A stretch of 64,000 nucleotides of DNA from Rikenellaceae bacterium (GTDB lineage: Bacteria > Bacteroidota > Bacteroidia > Bacteroidales > Rikenellaceae). Positions 28,801-36,006 of this stretch are shown one piece after another (the first letter of the stretch is position 1; each line of letters opens with the position of its first letter). The notes below the pieces were generated by a model. It made no database searches and had not been told where the DNA came from. It saw only the letters and a list, made by a program, of their open reading frames with translations. A program made the position numbers and the translations under genes. The stretch spans positions 21,572 to 85,571 of the forward strand of contig WRDF01000008.1 in NCBI GenBank assembly GCA_009783565.1. The letters are read 5' to 3'.

Positions 28801-31056
28801 AATGCCACATGGAGGCTGCCTACGAACGATGAGAATGCAAGTTTCACCGCTGTTGCGTCTTCTCCCGCAACGATAAACGGTAAGGCCGGTCGTATTTTTG
28901 CCGCTATGCCTGCCCAGGCCGGCAATCCGGCATGGGACTTCCTGCCCTTTGCAGGCCATCGTGCAACAATACCCGGCACGGTCACCGATCAGGACGACGG
29001 TGGTTATTACTGGTCGTCTACACCCATGTCTTCTACTAACAGTTGGCATTTGCACTTCACTTCGGGCACGGTTAATCCGACTTTTAGTGCAGGCCAGACA
29101 ATGGGTGCAAGCGTGCGTTGTGTCCATCAATCTCCTCCTTTTAGCGATGGCGCCGATCTGTTGTATTTCGATGGTGATGTTTTGCGTGTCGGCAAATGGG
29201 CGAACCAGGTCAATTCGACCAACTTGGCCTTATTCCAGTTCGGCAGCACTATCGGCTTCCTGAATGGTAACGCATGGACTTGGGACCAAGTTCGGTTCAA
29301 CACGACCGCTACAAATACCACTTTCTCGACATATAGTATTATTCCGCGTTACAACGCTTGGAATACCACTGTTGCTAATTCCCCGACGACTTCCAGCGCC
29401 GCTTACCATCATGGCGCTAATGTCCGCCAAGGCAGGGGCGACCCGTGTATGTTGGTCGGTCTGTCGGCCGCGGCGCTCAGGACCATGACTCCCGCTCAGA
29501 TAGATGCATATAACAGTGGTTGGCGTACGCCAACCGCAAGAGAGAATGCCCTCTACGTCGGCGGTCCTAACGCCGCTGCTTGGCAGGCCGGTAACGCCGC
29601 TTACGCTTACTCTAACAGTACCAACGGTTTTTGGGTAGGCGCTGGCCACGTCCTTAATCCTACTCCTCCTGCCGGTGTAAAGTGGGCCGGCGGTTGGTTA
29701 CCCGTTCTGACTCCTAACAGCCCTATCGTAAATTCTAATAACGGCACGTTCTTACCCGCTGCCGGGAATCGCAATTCCGCCGGCACTGTAACCAATCAGA
29801 ATCTGTGGGCGTATTATTGGTCGAATACTCCGATCAGTAGCGCCAATGGATACTATCTGCAATTTGCCGATACTTCAATATCCCCGGTCACCAATATCGC
29901 TTATGGCGCCGGGAACGCGATACGCTGTATCCGTCCGCCGGTCATGGTGTTTCCCGGTAATGTGGCTCTGCTGGCCGCGGCGCATAATCCCGCAACACAG
30001 ACCATTACCGTGACGACACAGGATGCCAATGGCTATCCTGCCCCGACGCAAAGCTGGACGCTCACTTCGTCCGATCCTTGGCTAACGCTCTCGACCAACC
30101 CATCGGGCGCTGGGGCCGGTTCGAGCGTCAGCGGAACAGGCGCGCAGACCGTTTACATTGTAGTCACGGCGAATACCGGAAATGCAGAGCGGCGTGCCAT
30201 GATCTATCTGGGCGCGGCGAGTCCTTCGAATATAGTCTCGACAGTCACTCAGTTTCCGGCCGAATACGCTGATCTTCTCTACTTTGATGGCGATGTTCTG
30301 CGTGTTGGCCGTTGGGGTAACGAGGTCAATTCGACCAATTTGGCTCACTTCCAGTTCGGCAGTACTATCGGCTTTCTGAATGGTAACGTATGGGATTCCT
30401 CAGAAGTTCGGTTCAATACAACCGCTATTAATATGTCTTACTGGGATTATGGTCTTATCCCGAGATACAATGCTTGGAGTGGTACTATTGCCAATTCTCC
30501 GCTGACCTCCGACCCTTCTTACCATTTTGGCAATAATGTCCTTAACGGTCGGGGCGATCCTTGTCAGTTGGTAGGTCTGTCGGCCGCCGCGATCAGAGAT
30601 ATGAGTGCGTCCCAGATAGATGCGCATTTCAGTGGCTGGCGTATGCCCACTGCCAAAGAGAATGCCCATTTCGTTGGTGGTCCTAACGCCGCTGCTTGGC
30701 AGCCCGGTAACGCCGCTTACAATTACTCTAACAGTATTTATGGTTTATGGACAGCCAGTTCGAACCCGGATACTCCTGTTCCTCCGACCGGTGTAACGTG
30801 GGGTGGCGGTTGGGTCCCTGTATTGACTCCTGCCAGCCCTACCGTAAATATTGCTACCGGTACATTCTTCCCCGCTGCCGGTAACCGTAACGCTACTGGA
30901 TCAGTGATTAATCAGGGTGTCGTCGGGGCCTATTGGTCAAATACGCCACAAAGTAGCGGCGCTGGGTACTTCCTGAATGTCAACAGTAGCAATGTGAATC
31001 CGGTCGACGCTTCCGCTTACACTGGCGGGTTACCGGTCCGCTGTGTCAACCGATAA
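25855..31056 (+). CDS. Giant modular fimbrial adhesin, four FISUMP-like modules (locus 2)
   Basis: A 1733-residue lipoprotein (lipobox FAGC, Cys27) with a Gly/Asp-rich spacer, strand TTVRFRLAVPEM and site DTRSS (Arg68). Fimbrillin-like N-terminus to about 390, then Ig-like/BACON-like domains (about 400-600). Modules 1 (602-845) and 2 (860-1091) are tandem close copies, both opening FPGVIG(F/Y)DPVT. Modules 3 (1101-1359) and 4 (1473-1733) open DLLYFDGDVLRVG and flank a BACON-like domain (1363-1469). Modules 3 and 4 and that BACON-like domain are far closer to parts of the 11920-17397 adhesin than the two N-termini are to each other. Probable lectin-like tip adhesin of the second fibre. Translation stops a few residues after the last RCV. 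Confidence 0.78.
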   Translation: MRNNMFLRYAKSAFMPVLLAAALFAGCTQEHILSDFPGGKDGGDDKPGGATTVRFRLAVPEMEIADTRSSGVNEFIVMAFDASGNMTDAPHAATIENAGTPAETYFTASLEATTDPRRIVIVVNSSAVLNSYLLNAAAGFPNGTWKIKGEVPAGSETQLSHLRANLRTPSLQMQLIGSHTYIVQHPDPATMPAAMSGEVLLADGIHGGMVVTDIVGGVPQPVQLVRAAARFTVGAVNIAPISTDFKILGASLGNAPQSSLILPQAGMPAATMIYNYAHGSSTNEGTGYVPLVGAIDNFTSEPLYGYEDNAANSADNTFVILKAEYKGRPGYYRINLIDASDDPIKVMRNMWYKITITRVLHHGYSTLAEAVANKASNLEFVITATVPNTNVNDDAHDIVSNGEYFLGLSNSTFIAYSNDSGASGNMVVATLTHNAPASVTTASISVEGSGLSLVLPASGVFNPATEKVVEIVVNMTSAFSYNMQGKITVNLGNLTQEIAVIRRPQLPSSDGVISDFATGACATAVPATLSTSPWLRFSAASDGSDSAGELHNPAGNIYVVYDTNWRLVDRNTDVYIAQNNDNGRIKVNFRQSLPPPTYPAFPGVIGFDPVTKRLTIDGTGDMIYFKYGGIIGMFAGSNGNAWATDGSHVVFNPTDITGFLNYETSFPKTAGQAGPNTTVGNVNIDAAFHSVVLNVQNGNGDPCRFVGMTADEVKTALAGGGVPDNGMWRLPTDAENAGFTLATSSPASRAATGVNNSGEVKNGRTFTAMPAQTATPDNPAGWDFLPFGGARNAGNGPVYGQDVTGFYWSPTASSNMGQFFSFAAGTVSSVAFTVQSLGMSVRCVYDPVTAPQSYPAFPGVIGYDPVTERLTIDGTGVMVYFKYGGIIATYSGSNDNTWAADGSNVAFDPTDITNFSNYRFSFPKTSGQAGANSSVGNAAIDAVFHSTVANALNGNGDPCRFVGMTAAEVKAALTGGSPVVPDNATWRLPTNDENASFTAVASSPATINGKAGRIFAAMPAQAGNPAWDFLPFAGHRATIPGTVTDQDDGGYYWSSTPMSSTNSWHLHFTSGTVNPTFSAGQTMGASVRCVHQSPPFSDGADLLYFDGDVLRVGKWANQVNSTNLALFQFGSTIGFLNGNAWTWDQVRFNTTATNTTFSTYSIIPRYNAWNTTVANSPTTSSAAYHHGANVRQGRGDPCMLVGLSAAALRTMTPAQIDAYNSGWRTPTARENALYVGGPNAAAWQAGNAAYAYSNSTNGFWVGAGHVLNPTPPAGVKWAGGWLPVLTPNSPIVNSNNGTFLPAAGNRNSAGTVTNQNLWAYYWSNTPISSANGYYLQFADTSISPVTNIAYGAGNAIRCIRPPVMVFPGNVALLAAAHNPATQTITVTTQDANGYPAPTQSWTLTSSDPWLTLSTNPSGAGAGSSVSGTGAQTVYIVVTANTGNAERRAMIYLGAASPSNIVSTVTQFPAEYADLLYFDGDVLRVGRWGNEVNSTNLAHFQFGSTIGFLNGNVWDSSEVRFNTTAINMSYWDYGLIPRYNAWSGTIANSPLTSDPSYHFGNNVLNGRGDPCQLVGLSAAAIRDMSASQIDAHFSGWRMPTAKENAHFVGGPNAAAWQPGNAAYNYSNSIYGLWTASSNPDTPVPPTGVTWGGGWVPVLTPASPTVNIATGTFFPAAGNRNATGSVINQGVVGAYWSNTPQSSGAGYFLNVNSSNVNPVDASAYTGGLPVRCVNR

Positions 31057-31064
31057 AAAGAGGG

Positions 31065-31103
31065 GGCTTTGTTTATACCGCCTGTTTACTCAAAGCCTTT
31101 TTT
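31065..31103 (+). terminator. Terminator of fimbrial locus 2
   Basis: GGCTTTG (31065-31071) pairs with CAAAGCC (31091-31097), followed by six T (31098-31103). Its right half lies inside the 3' end of the convergent ATPase gene. Confidence 0.6.
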
Positions 31104-31637
31104 CAGCTCATCGATATTTTCCCGCACCATCTCGTCGAGCATTACGACGACTTGCGGCAGTCCGAGCGGCAGGCCATCCAGCGCCTCTTTTACCTCGCGC
31201 GTATCGAAACGATATTCGCGGTCGTTGTAGATATAGTTCAAGATAAATTCGGTCGACGGGTGGCCGGTCGCGGTAAGGATAAAGCTGTTGGCGAGAGCGC
31301 CCAGCGGCGGTCGGTCGATATGCGACAGGCTGAACTTTGCCTCTACTGTCGTTCCCACGCCAGGTGTCGAACTGACGCTTAAAGACCCTCCGCTCTGCTC
31401 GGCCGTCTGACGGAAGAGCGGTATGCCCATCCCTACCTTGCGTGTGGTGCGCGATGTGAAGAACGGATCGGCGAGCCGTGTGACCTGCTCCGCCGTCATC
31501 CCGCGGCCGTTGTCTTCGATGACGATGCGCAGACGGTCGGCCGCCGTATTCTCCTCTACCGTAAGCGTAACGAGCGTCGCCCCGGCGACAATCGAATTTT
31601 GAAGTATGTCTATAATGTGAAGCGAGAGGTCGTTCAT
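31086..31637 (-). CDS. GHKL-type ATP-binding protein (histidine-kinase-like ATPase)
   Basis: 183 residues with the GHKL ATPase motifs: N-box ILQNSIVAGA near residue 12, G1 box EDNGRGM, and G2 region RKVGMGIPL. There is no sensor, transmembrane or phospho-acceptor His domain, so it is not a complete sensor kinase. Stand-alone GHKL proteins like this, paired with a PHP-domain protein, are often seen beside [FeFe]-hydrogenase or NADH-oxidoreductase genes in anaerobes; no such gene is within this window. The PHP gene ends 25 bp upstream on the same strand, so they form an operon. Confidence 0.8.
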   Translation of the reverse strand: MNDLSLHIIDILQNSIVAGATLVTLTVEENTAADRLRIVIEDNGRGMTAEQVTRLADPFFTSRTTRKVGMGIPLFRQTAEQSGGSLSVSSTPGVGTTVEAKFSLSHIDRPPLGALANSFILTATGHPSTEFILNYIYNDREYRFDTREVKEALDGLPLGLPQVVVMLDEMVRENIDELKKGFE

Positions 31638-31662
31638 GTTCAGGGATTTTTGCGAGTCGCTG

Positions 31663-32379
31663 CTACGCGTGTTTGGTCAATGCGTTTTTTATCTTCTCGA
31701 ACGTAGGTTCGTCGTCTATCGCGAGTTCTGTCGTGGCGCGCCACAGATCGTCGGGATAATGCGCGTCGGACGAGCGCACGAACCGCCGTCCTTTAAGATA
31801 GGGGTGCGCTCCAAGGAACTGTTCTTCGTCGCATCGCGGCGAAAGTTCGAAAGCATCGGCGCGCAACTTCGGCGGCACGAACCCCAGCTGGCTCACCAGC
31901 GAGTCTTTACCTTTGTCCACGTGCGCCGGAATGAAAATCCCGCCCAGCCCGTGCACGAACGCCTCGACCTCGTCCACCGTCTTGTTTATAGCGCCGATGA
32001 GCAGCGCCTCTTCTTCATACAGCACCTGCTCGTTCTCATCCACGACAAGTTGATAGCCAAAGAAATCGGGACGGTTCGGGACGCGTACGAGGTTTTCGTC
32101 GAGAAACGCCTGTAAACGGGCGAGATTTTCTTCGCCATCGACGAATGCCAGCACGTGCACCTCCTCGCGCGTGGTGATCTCTGCGCCGCCCATTACGAAA
32201 ACACCGCCCGCCTCTTTGGCCGCCCGCATCACTCCCGCACACTGTCGCGTCGAATTGTGGTCCGTAATACCCACGATGCCGACCCCCGCGCGGCGTGCAC
32301 TTTGCACGATCGCCGTCGGGGTCATCTCCAAGTCGCCGCACGGAGATAACACCGTATGTATATGCAGGTCGGCTTTCAT
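31663..32379 (-). CDS. PHP domain phosphoesterase-like protein
   Basis: 238 residues. The first PHP motif is DLHIHTVLSPCGDLEM (HxH metal ligands); further ligands are in ITDHNS, GAEIT, PAHVDKG and SSDAHY. PHP domains are metal-dependent phosphoesterases related to polymerase-associated and histidinol-phosphatase enzymes; the substrate of this subfamily is unknown. Co-directional with the GHKL ATPase 25 bp downstream. A full GTCATTCCG-type repeat lies just upstream at 32396. Confidence 0.85.
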   Translation of the reverse strand: MKADLHIHTVLSPCGDLEMTPTAIVQSARRAGVGIVGITDHNSTRQCAGVMRAAKEAGGVFVMGGAEITTREEVHVLAFVDGEENLARLQAFLDENLVRVPNRPDFFGYQLVVDENEQVLYEEEALLIGAINKTVDEVEAFVHGLGGIFIPAHVDKGKDSLVSQLGFVPPKLRADAFELSPRCDEEQFLGAHPYLKGRRFVRSSDAHYPDDLWRATTELAIDDEPTFEKIKNALTKHA

Positions 32380-32395
32380 ATATTATTTCCAACTT

Positions 32396-32507
32396 TGTCA
32401 TTCCGAACGTTCCGCAGGAACGGAGGAATCTATCGCTAGTTTATAAATTCAAAGACAGACGAGCGATAGATCCCTCGTCGCGCGTATCGCGCTCGCTCGG
32501 GATGACA
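32396..32507. repeat. GTCATTCCG...GGGATGACA element, copy 1 (112 bp)
   Basis: Starts TGTCATTCCGAACGTTCCG and ends CGCTCGGGATGACA, with short internal hairpins and the common core GAATCTATCG...TTTATAAATTC. The reverse complement of 60206-60312 is almost the same sequence. It is preceded by TTTCCAAC, as in other copies. Just right of it, AGGTTGCTAC / GTAGCAACCT (32507-32535) forms a hairpin after the lptG-like stop that could serve as a terminator. Confidence 0.85.
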
Positions 32508-32535
32508 GGTTGCTACGTTAAGTCGTAGCAACCTG

Positions 32536-33618
32536 CTATTTCGGCGCACGGCGATAAAGATATATCGCGACAACGGCGAAGATTATGTTCGGCAGCCAGA
32601 CGGCGAACGTCGGGTCCATAGCCCCTCCTTTGGCAAACTCCTGTGCGAACCGCGCAAAGAGTATATATGTAAAACAGAGCGTTATACCTACGCCGATATG
32701 CAGCCCCGTGCCTCCGCGCACCTTGCGCGATGACAGCGATACGCCTATGAGCGTGAGGATGAATATTGAAAAGGGGTTGGAGTATCGTTGAGCGCGTTCG
32801 ACCTCGAACGTGGCGATATGCTGCGATCCTTTCTCCTTCTGCTCTCGGATAAACCGGTTCAGCTGGCCGATAGGCATGGCTTCGACAAGCTTTTCGATAC
32901 GACCGAACTCGATGGCATCGAGATTTATCATCGTATCCAGCTGCTCATGTCGCTCGAACCGTTCCACATCGCCCTCGAACGTGCGCGTGATGTGTTGCGG
33001 CGCGCTCCAACGCCTCGTGGCAGGATCGAACGTCGGGCGCGCGGCCGCAAGCGACGAGACCATACGGTTGCCTTCATATTGTTGCAGGGCGAAAAATTGC
33101 GCTGTGTTATCGGCCTGGCGGTAACCCTGAATATAGACGAACACGCCGGGCGATACCTGTCGATAGATATGATAATCGACCTGCATGTTCAGGTTCTTGC
33201 GCCTGTGCCGTTCTTCGAAATCGAGGCGCTTGGCATTGGCCGGCGGAATCACGAACAGGCTCAGCACGAGCGACATTGCCGTGATCACAAAGGCCGATAC
33301 GAAATACGGCCACATGAGCCGCCGAAAACTCATTCCGCCTGAGAGCATGGCGATAATTTCGCTCTGGTAGGCCAGTTTCGATGTGAAGAAAATTACGGCG
33401 ATAAACGTGAAAAGCGCCGTGAACTGGTTTACGAAATACGGTACGAAATTGAGATAATACTCAACGACAATGCCGCGAAACGTCGCTTTCGTCTCTATGA
33501 AGTCGTCGACACGCTCGACATAGTCGAAAATCACCACAATGATGACAATCAACCCAATAGAAAACAGGAAAGTCCCAAGGAACTTCCTGATTATATATCG
33601 ATCGAGTATCTTGAACAT
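32536..33618 (-). CDS. LptG/LptF family LPS export permease
   Basis: A 360-residue YjgP/YjgQ-type permease: three membrane helices near the N-terminus (FLGTFLFSIGLIVIIVVIFDYV and two more to about residue 125), a periplasmic beta-jellyroll region (about 130-260), and three C-terminal helices. The segment MLSGGMSFRRLMWP is the family coupling-helix region. With LptB2 it extracts LPS from the inner membrane. In Bacteroidetes LptF and LptG are hard to tell apart, so no symbol is given. It is encoded alone between two repeat elements. Confidence 0.88.
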   Translation of the reverse strand: MFKILDRYIIRKFLGTFLFSIGLIVIIVVIFDYVERVDDFIETKATFRGIVVEYYLNFVPYFVNQFTALFTFIAVIFFTSKLAYQSEIIAMLSGGMSFRRLMWPYFVSAFVITAMSLVLSLFVIPPANAKRLDFEERHRRKNLNMQVDYHIYRQVSPGVFVYIQGYRQADNTAQFFALQQYEGNRMVSSLAAARPTFDPATRRWSAPQHITRTFEGDVERFERHEQLDTMINLDAIEFGRIEKLVEAMPIGQLNRFIREQKEKGSQHIATFEVERAQRYSNPFSIFILTLIGVSLSSRKVRGGTGLHIGVGITLCFTYILFARFAQEFAKGGAMDPTFAVWLPNIIFAVVAIYLYRRAPK

Positions 33619-33660
33619 TTACTAATTCTGTGACATATTATCATTACGGCCTTTGATATT

Positions 33661-33739
33661 CGTCATTGCGAGCCTGAAAGGCGAAGCAATCCAGTGGTTT
33701 TTCCGGATTGCTTCGGGCCGTAAAGCCCTCGCAATGACA
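33661..33739. repeat. GTCATTGCGAG...CTCGCAATGACA element, copy 1
   Basis: Begins CGTCATTGCGAGCCTG, has an inner inverted repeat GAAGCAATCC...GGATTGCTTC, and ends CCCTCGCAATGACA. A second copy at 48311-48389 is its approximate reverse complement. The position between the permease and glycyl-tRNA synthetase genes, with inverted-repeat ends, fits a REP/MITE-like element or a terminator-like repeat. Confidence 0.8.
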
Positions 33740-33777
33740 AATACGCTTGGTTTTCAGCCTTGCCGGATTTTAATAAC

Positions 33778-35319
33778 TTACATCTGTTTTTCCAGCAGCC
33801 CCCGCATCCCCGTTTCGCGGCCGACCAGCGTGTGCAGTTCGGCAATCGGCACGCGGCTTTGGGACATCGTATCGCGGTAACGCACGGTCACCGTGCCGTC
33901 CTCCGCCGTCTGGTGGTCTACCGTCACGCACAGCGGCGTTCCGATAGCATCCTGTCGACGATAACGCTTGCCGATGCTGTCTTTTTCGTCGTACTGCAAC
34001 GCATAGTCATAACGCAGCGTGCGCACTATTTCTTGTGCTATTTCGGGCAAACCGTCCTTTTTCACCAACGGCAAAACCGCCACTTTCACGGGCGCGAGTG
34101 CCGGCGGAATGGCCATCACCACGCGCTCCTCGCCGTTGTCCAACGCCTCTTCGCGATACGCCGCCGAAAGCACCTGCAACACCATGCGATCCACTCCTAT
34201 GGAGGTCTCCACGACATAAGGGATGTAGCTTTCGCCCGTTTCGGGGTCATGATAGCGCATCTTGCGCCCCGAGAATTTTTCGTGCTGCCCCAGATCGAAA
34301 TCCGTGCGTGAGTGTATGCCTTCCACCTCCTTGAAACCGAACGGGAACTTATATTCGATGTCGCACGCCGCATTGGCATAGTGCGCCAGCTTTTCGTGCT
34401 CGTGGAAACGGTAATTCCCGTCGCCGAAACCCAGCGCGCGATGCCATTTCATGCGTGCGGTGCGCCACGCCTCATACCACTCCATCTCGCTGCCGGGCTG
34501 CACGAAGAACTGCATCTCCATCTGCTCGAACTCCCTCATGCGGAATATGAACTGCCGCGCCACGATCTCGTTGCGGAACGCTTTGCCTATTTGCGCAATA
34601 CCGAACGGTATTTTCATGCGCCCCGTTTTCTGGACGTTCAGGAAGTTCACGAAGATTCCCTGCGCCGTTTCGGGGCGCAGATATATCGTGCTCGCACCGT
34701 CGGCCGCCGCACCTATCCGCGTGTCGAACATCAGATTGAATTGCCGCACCTCCGTCCAGTTGCGCGTTCCCGATACGGGGTCTGCAATCTCCTCGTCAAT
34801 GATAACCTGCCTCAGCGCATCGAAATCGCTCGCGTTCAGCGCCGCGTTCATACGCTCGATGACCGAATCGCGCCGAGTCTGCAATTCCAACACTCTGGCG
34901 TTAGTCGAGCGGAATTGTGTTTCGTCGAAAGCCTCGCCGAACCGCTTGCGCGCTTTTTCGACTTCTTTATCTATCTTGTCGTCGATCTTTGCCGCGTGCT
35001 CTTCGATAAGCACGTCGGCGCGGTAACGTTTTTTCGAGTCCTTGTTGTCTATGAGCGGATCGTTGAATGCGCCCACATGCCCCGACGCTTCCCACGTGCG
35101 CGGGTGCATGAAGATCGACGCGTCGATGCCCACGATATTCTGATGCAGCCTGACCATCGACTCCCACCAATAGCGTTTGAGGTTGTTTTTCAGTTCCACG
35201 CCCATCTGGCCGTAGTCGTAAACGGCCGCAAGACCGTCGTATATCTCGCTCGACTGGAAAATGAAGCCATACTCCTTCGAGTGCGCAACGAGCTTTTTAA
35301 AAAGTTCTTCCTGTGTCAT
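33778..35319 (-). CDS. glyS: Glycine--tRNA ligase
   Basis: Class II glycyl-tRNA synthetase of the single-chain dimeric type (eukaryote/archaea/Gram-positive-like), 513 residues from the ATG at 35319. A TTG eight codons further upstream (35343) overlaps the promoter box and is rejected. Class II motif 2 is visible in FRNEIVARQFIFRMREFEQME, and the YLRPETAQGIF and TSIGVDRM segments are typical. It charges tRNA-Gly. A repeat lies downstream and a promoter directly upstream. Some databases use glyQS for this form. Confidence 0.94.
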   Translation of the reverse strand: MTQEELFKKLVAHSKEYGFIFQSSEIYDGLAAVYDYGQMGVELKNNLKRYWWESMVRLHQNIVGIDASIFMHPRTWEASGHVGAFNDPLIDNKDSKKRYRADVLIEEHAAKIDDKIDKEVEKARKRFGEAFDETQFRSTNARVLELQTRRDSVIERMNAALNASDFDALRQVIIDEEIADPVSGTRNWTEVRQFNLMFDTRIGAAADGASTIYLRPETAQGIFVNFLNVQKTGRMKIPFGIAQIGKAFRNEIVARQFIFRMREFEQMEMQFFVQPGSEMEWYEAWRTARMKWHRALGFGDGNYRFHEHEKLAHYANAACDIEYKFPFGFKEVEGIHSRTDFDLGQHEKFSGRKMRYHDPETGESYIPYVVETSIGVDRMVLQVLSAAYREEALDNGEERVVMAIPPALAPVKVAVLPLVKKDGLPEIAQEIVRTLRYDYALQYDEKDSIGKRYRRQDAIGTPLCVTVDHQTAEDGTVTVRYRDTMSQSRVPIAELHTLVGRETGMRGLLEKQM

Positions 35320-35340
35320 CGGGTTTCGTGGTTTATCTTG

Positions 35341-35348
35341 CAAAGATA
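35341..35348 (-). promoter_or_regulatory. -7 box for glycyl-tRNA synthetase
   Basis: Reads TATCTTTG on the minus strand, a full match to TAnnTTTG. It lies 21 bases before the ATG at 35319, which supports that start over the TTG at 35343. Confidence 0.6.
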
Positions 35349-35351
35349 GTT

Positions 35352-35372
35352 ATTTGTGTGGACAGACCTTAA
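35352..35372 (+). repeat. 21-bp exact repeat of prfB terminator arm
   Basis: Identical to 5390-5410 and ending in TGGACAGACCTTAA. Here the left arm of the hairpin is missing, so it is not a terminator. Shorter related pieces (AGACCTTA) occur near 21893 and 50857. Confidence 0.5.
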
Positions 35373-35397
35373 ATTACATGTTCCTAAAGTTCGTAAA

Positions 35398-35427
35398 TTT
35401 GTTTTTGTAAATTTTATGCTTATATTG
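35398..35427 (+). promoter_or_regulatory. Candidate promoter for the CBM14-like/propeller cluster
   Basis: TTTG at 35398-35401, 19 bases of spacing, then TATATTG at 35421-35427, one base short of a full TAnnTTTG. It is 57 bases upstream of the TTG start at 35484. Weak but correctly spaced. Confidence 0.35.
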
Positions 35428-35483
35428 CAACGGAATTTTGCACTAATATTAACTTCTAAAATCCAAACACCATTAGAAAACTA

Positions 35484-35939
35484 TTGTCAAAATTAACACC
35501 TAAGACGACTTTGAACAAGATTAATCTTGCTCTGACGGGTCTGTTCTGCGTAATGCTTGTCGGTAACATTTACATGCGGGCGAAGATGGATGGTCTTTAC
35601 TTTCCTGACCCTGAGAACTGCGGCGCTTATTTTGAAGATGTGGATGGGGTTGCGTATAGACATTGCTGTCCCGTTGGTCTTCTTTTTTGTCCGGAGTTAC
35701 AACAATGCGTTTTTCCGGGAGACCCAAATTGTACGTTTGATTGTGTGACTGCCGGCTCTTGCGAACCCGGACCCAGTGGCGGTAGAGTTGTAGATTGTTT
35801 CTCCAATTATGAAACACCTTCACACCCAAGAGATCCGGTTCATGGAGTTATTTCTTGCAAACCCGGCGTACCTCGTTGTACATGGGTGACTGTTATTGTA
35901 GACTCAGAGAGTCTTCGATCGCAATGTGTCTTACCTTAA
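35484..35939 (+). CDS. Small Cys-rich protein with CBM14/peritrophin-like segment, copy 1
   Basis: 151 residues from a TTG at 35484; another TTG at 35511 aligns with the second copy and is equally possible. There is no ATG. A hydrophobic stretch (LTGLFCVMLVGNIY) looks like an export signal or membrane anchor. The next segment, DGLYFPDPENC...DGVAY...CCPVGLLFCPELQQC...PNC, closely resembles the chitin-binding peritrophin-A fold (CBM14), keeping Cys 2, 4, 5 and 6 but lacking Cys 1 and 3. The Cys-rich C-terminal half differs from the paralogue. A 163-bp block is shared with copy 2 with only silent changes. A hairpin and a propeller lipoprotein gene follow. Chitin or glycan binding is inferred; it may also be a NVEALA-like small secreted protein, a class found next to similar propeller genes. 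Confidence 0.6.
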   Translation: MSKLTPKTTLNKINLALTGLFCVMLVGNIYMRAKMDGLYFPDPENCGAYFEDVDGVAYRHCCPVGLLFCPELQQCVFPGDPNCTFDCVTAGSCEPGPSGGRVVDCFSNYETPSHPRDPVHGVISCKPGVPRCTWVTVIVDSESLRSQCVLP

Positions 35940-35957
35940 ATTAATTCCGATTTTTCT

Positions 35958-35981
35958 GAGCCGAGACTGATGTCTCGGCTC
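35958..35981 (+). terminator. Hairpin between Cys-rich gene and propeller gene
   Basis: GAGCCGAGAC (35958-35967) pairs perfectly with GTCTCGGCTC (35972-35981), with a 4-base loop. It is followed by AATTAATTAAA rather than a T-run, so it is more likely an attenuator or RNA-processing hairpin than a full terminator. Confidence 0.65.
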
Positions 35982-36006
35982 AATTAATTAAAAACACTGT
36001 ATAACT

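Noticed and set aside
9739..31056. Diversity-generating retroelement acting on the lectin-like modules
   Set aside because: FISUMP modules recall DGR targets, but no reverse transcriptase, template repeat or A-biased variable region was seen within the window.
31086..31637. Complete two-component sensor kinase
   Set aside because: Only the GHKL ATPase part is present; no histidine phospho-acceptor domain, membrane segment or response regulator nearby.
32396..33739. CRISPR-like repeats
   Set aside because: The repeats are dispersed single copies with palindromic ends and no regular spacers; no cas genes.
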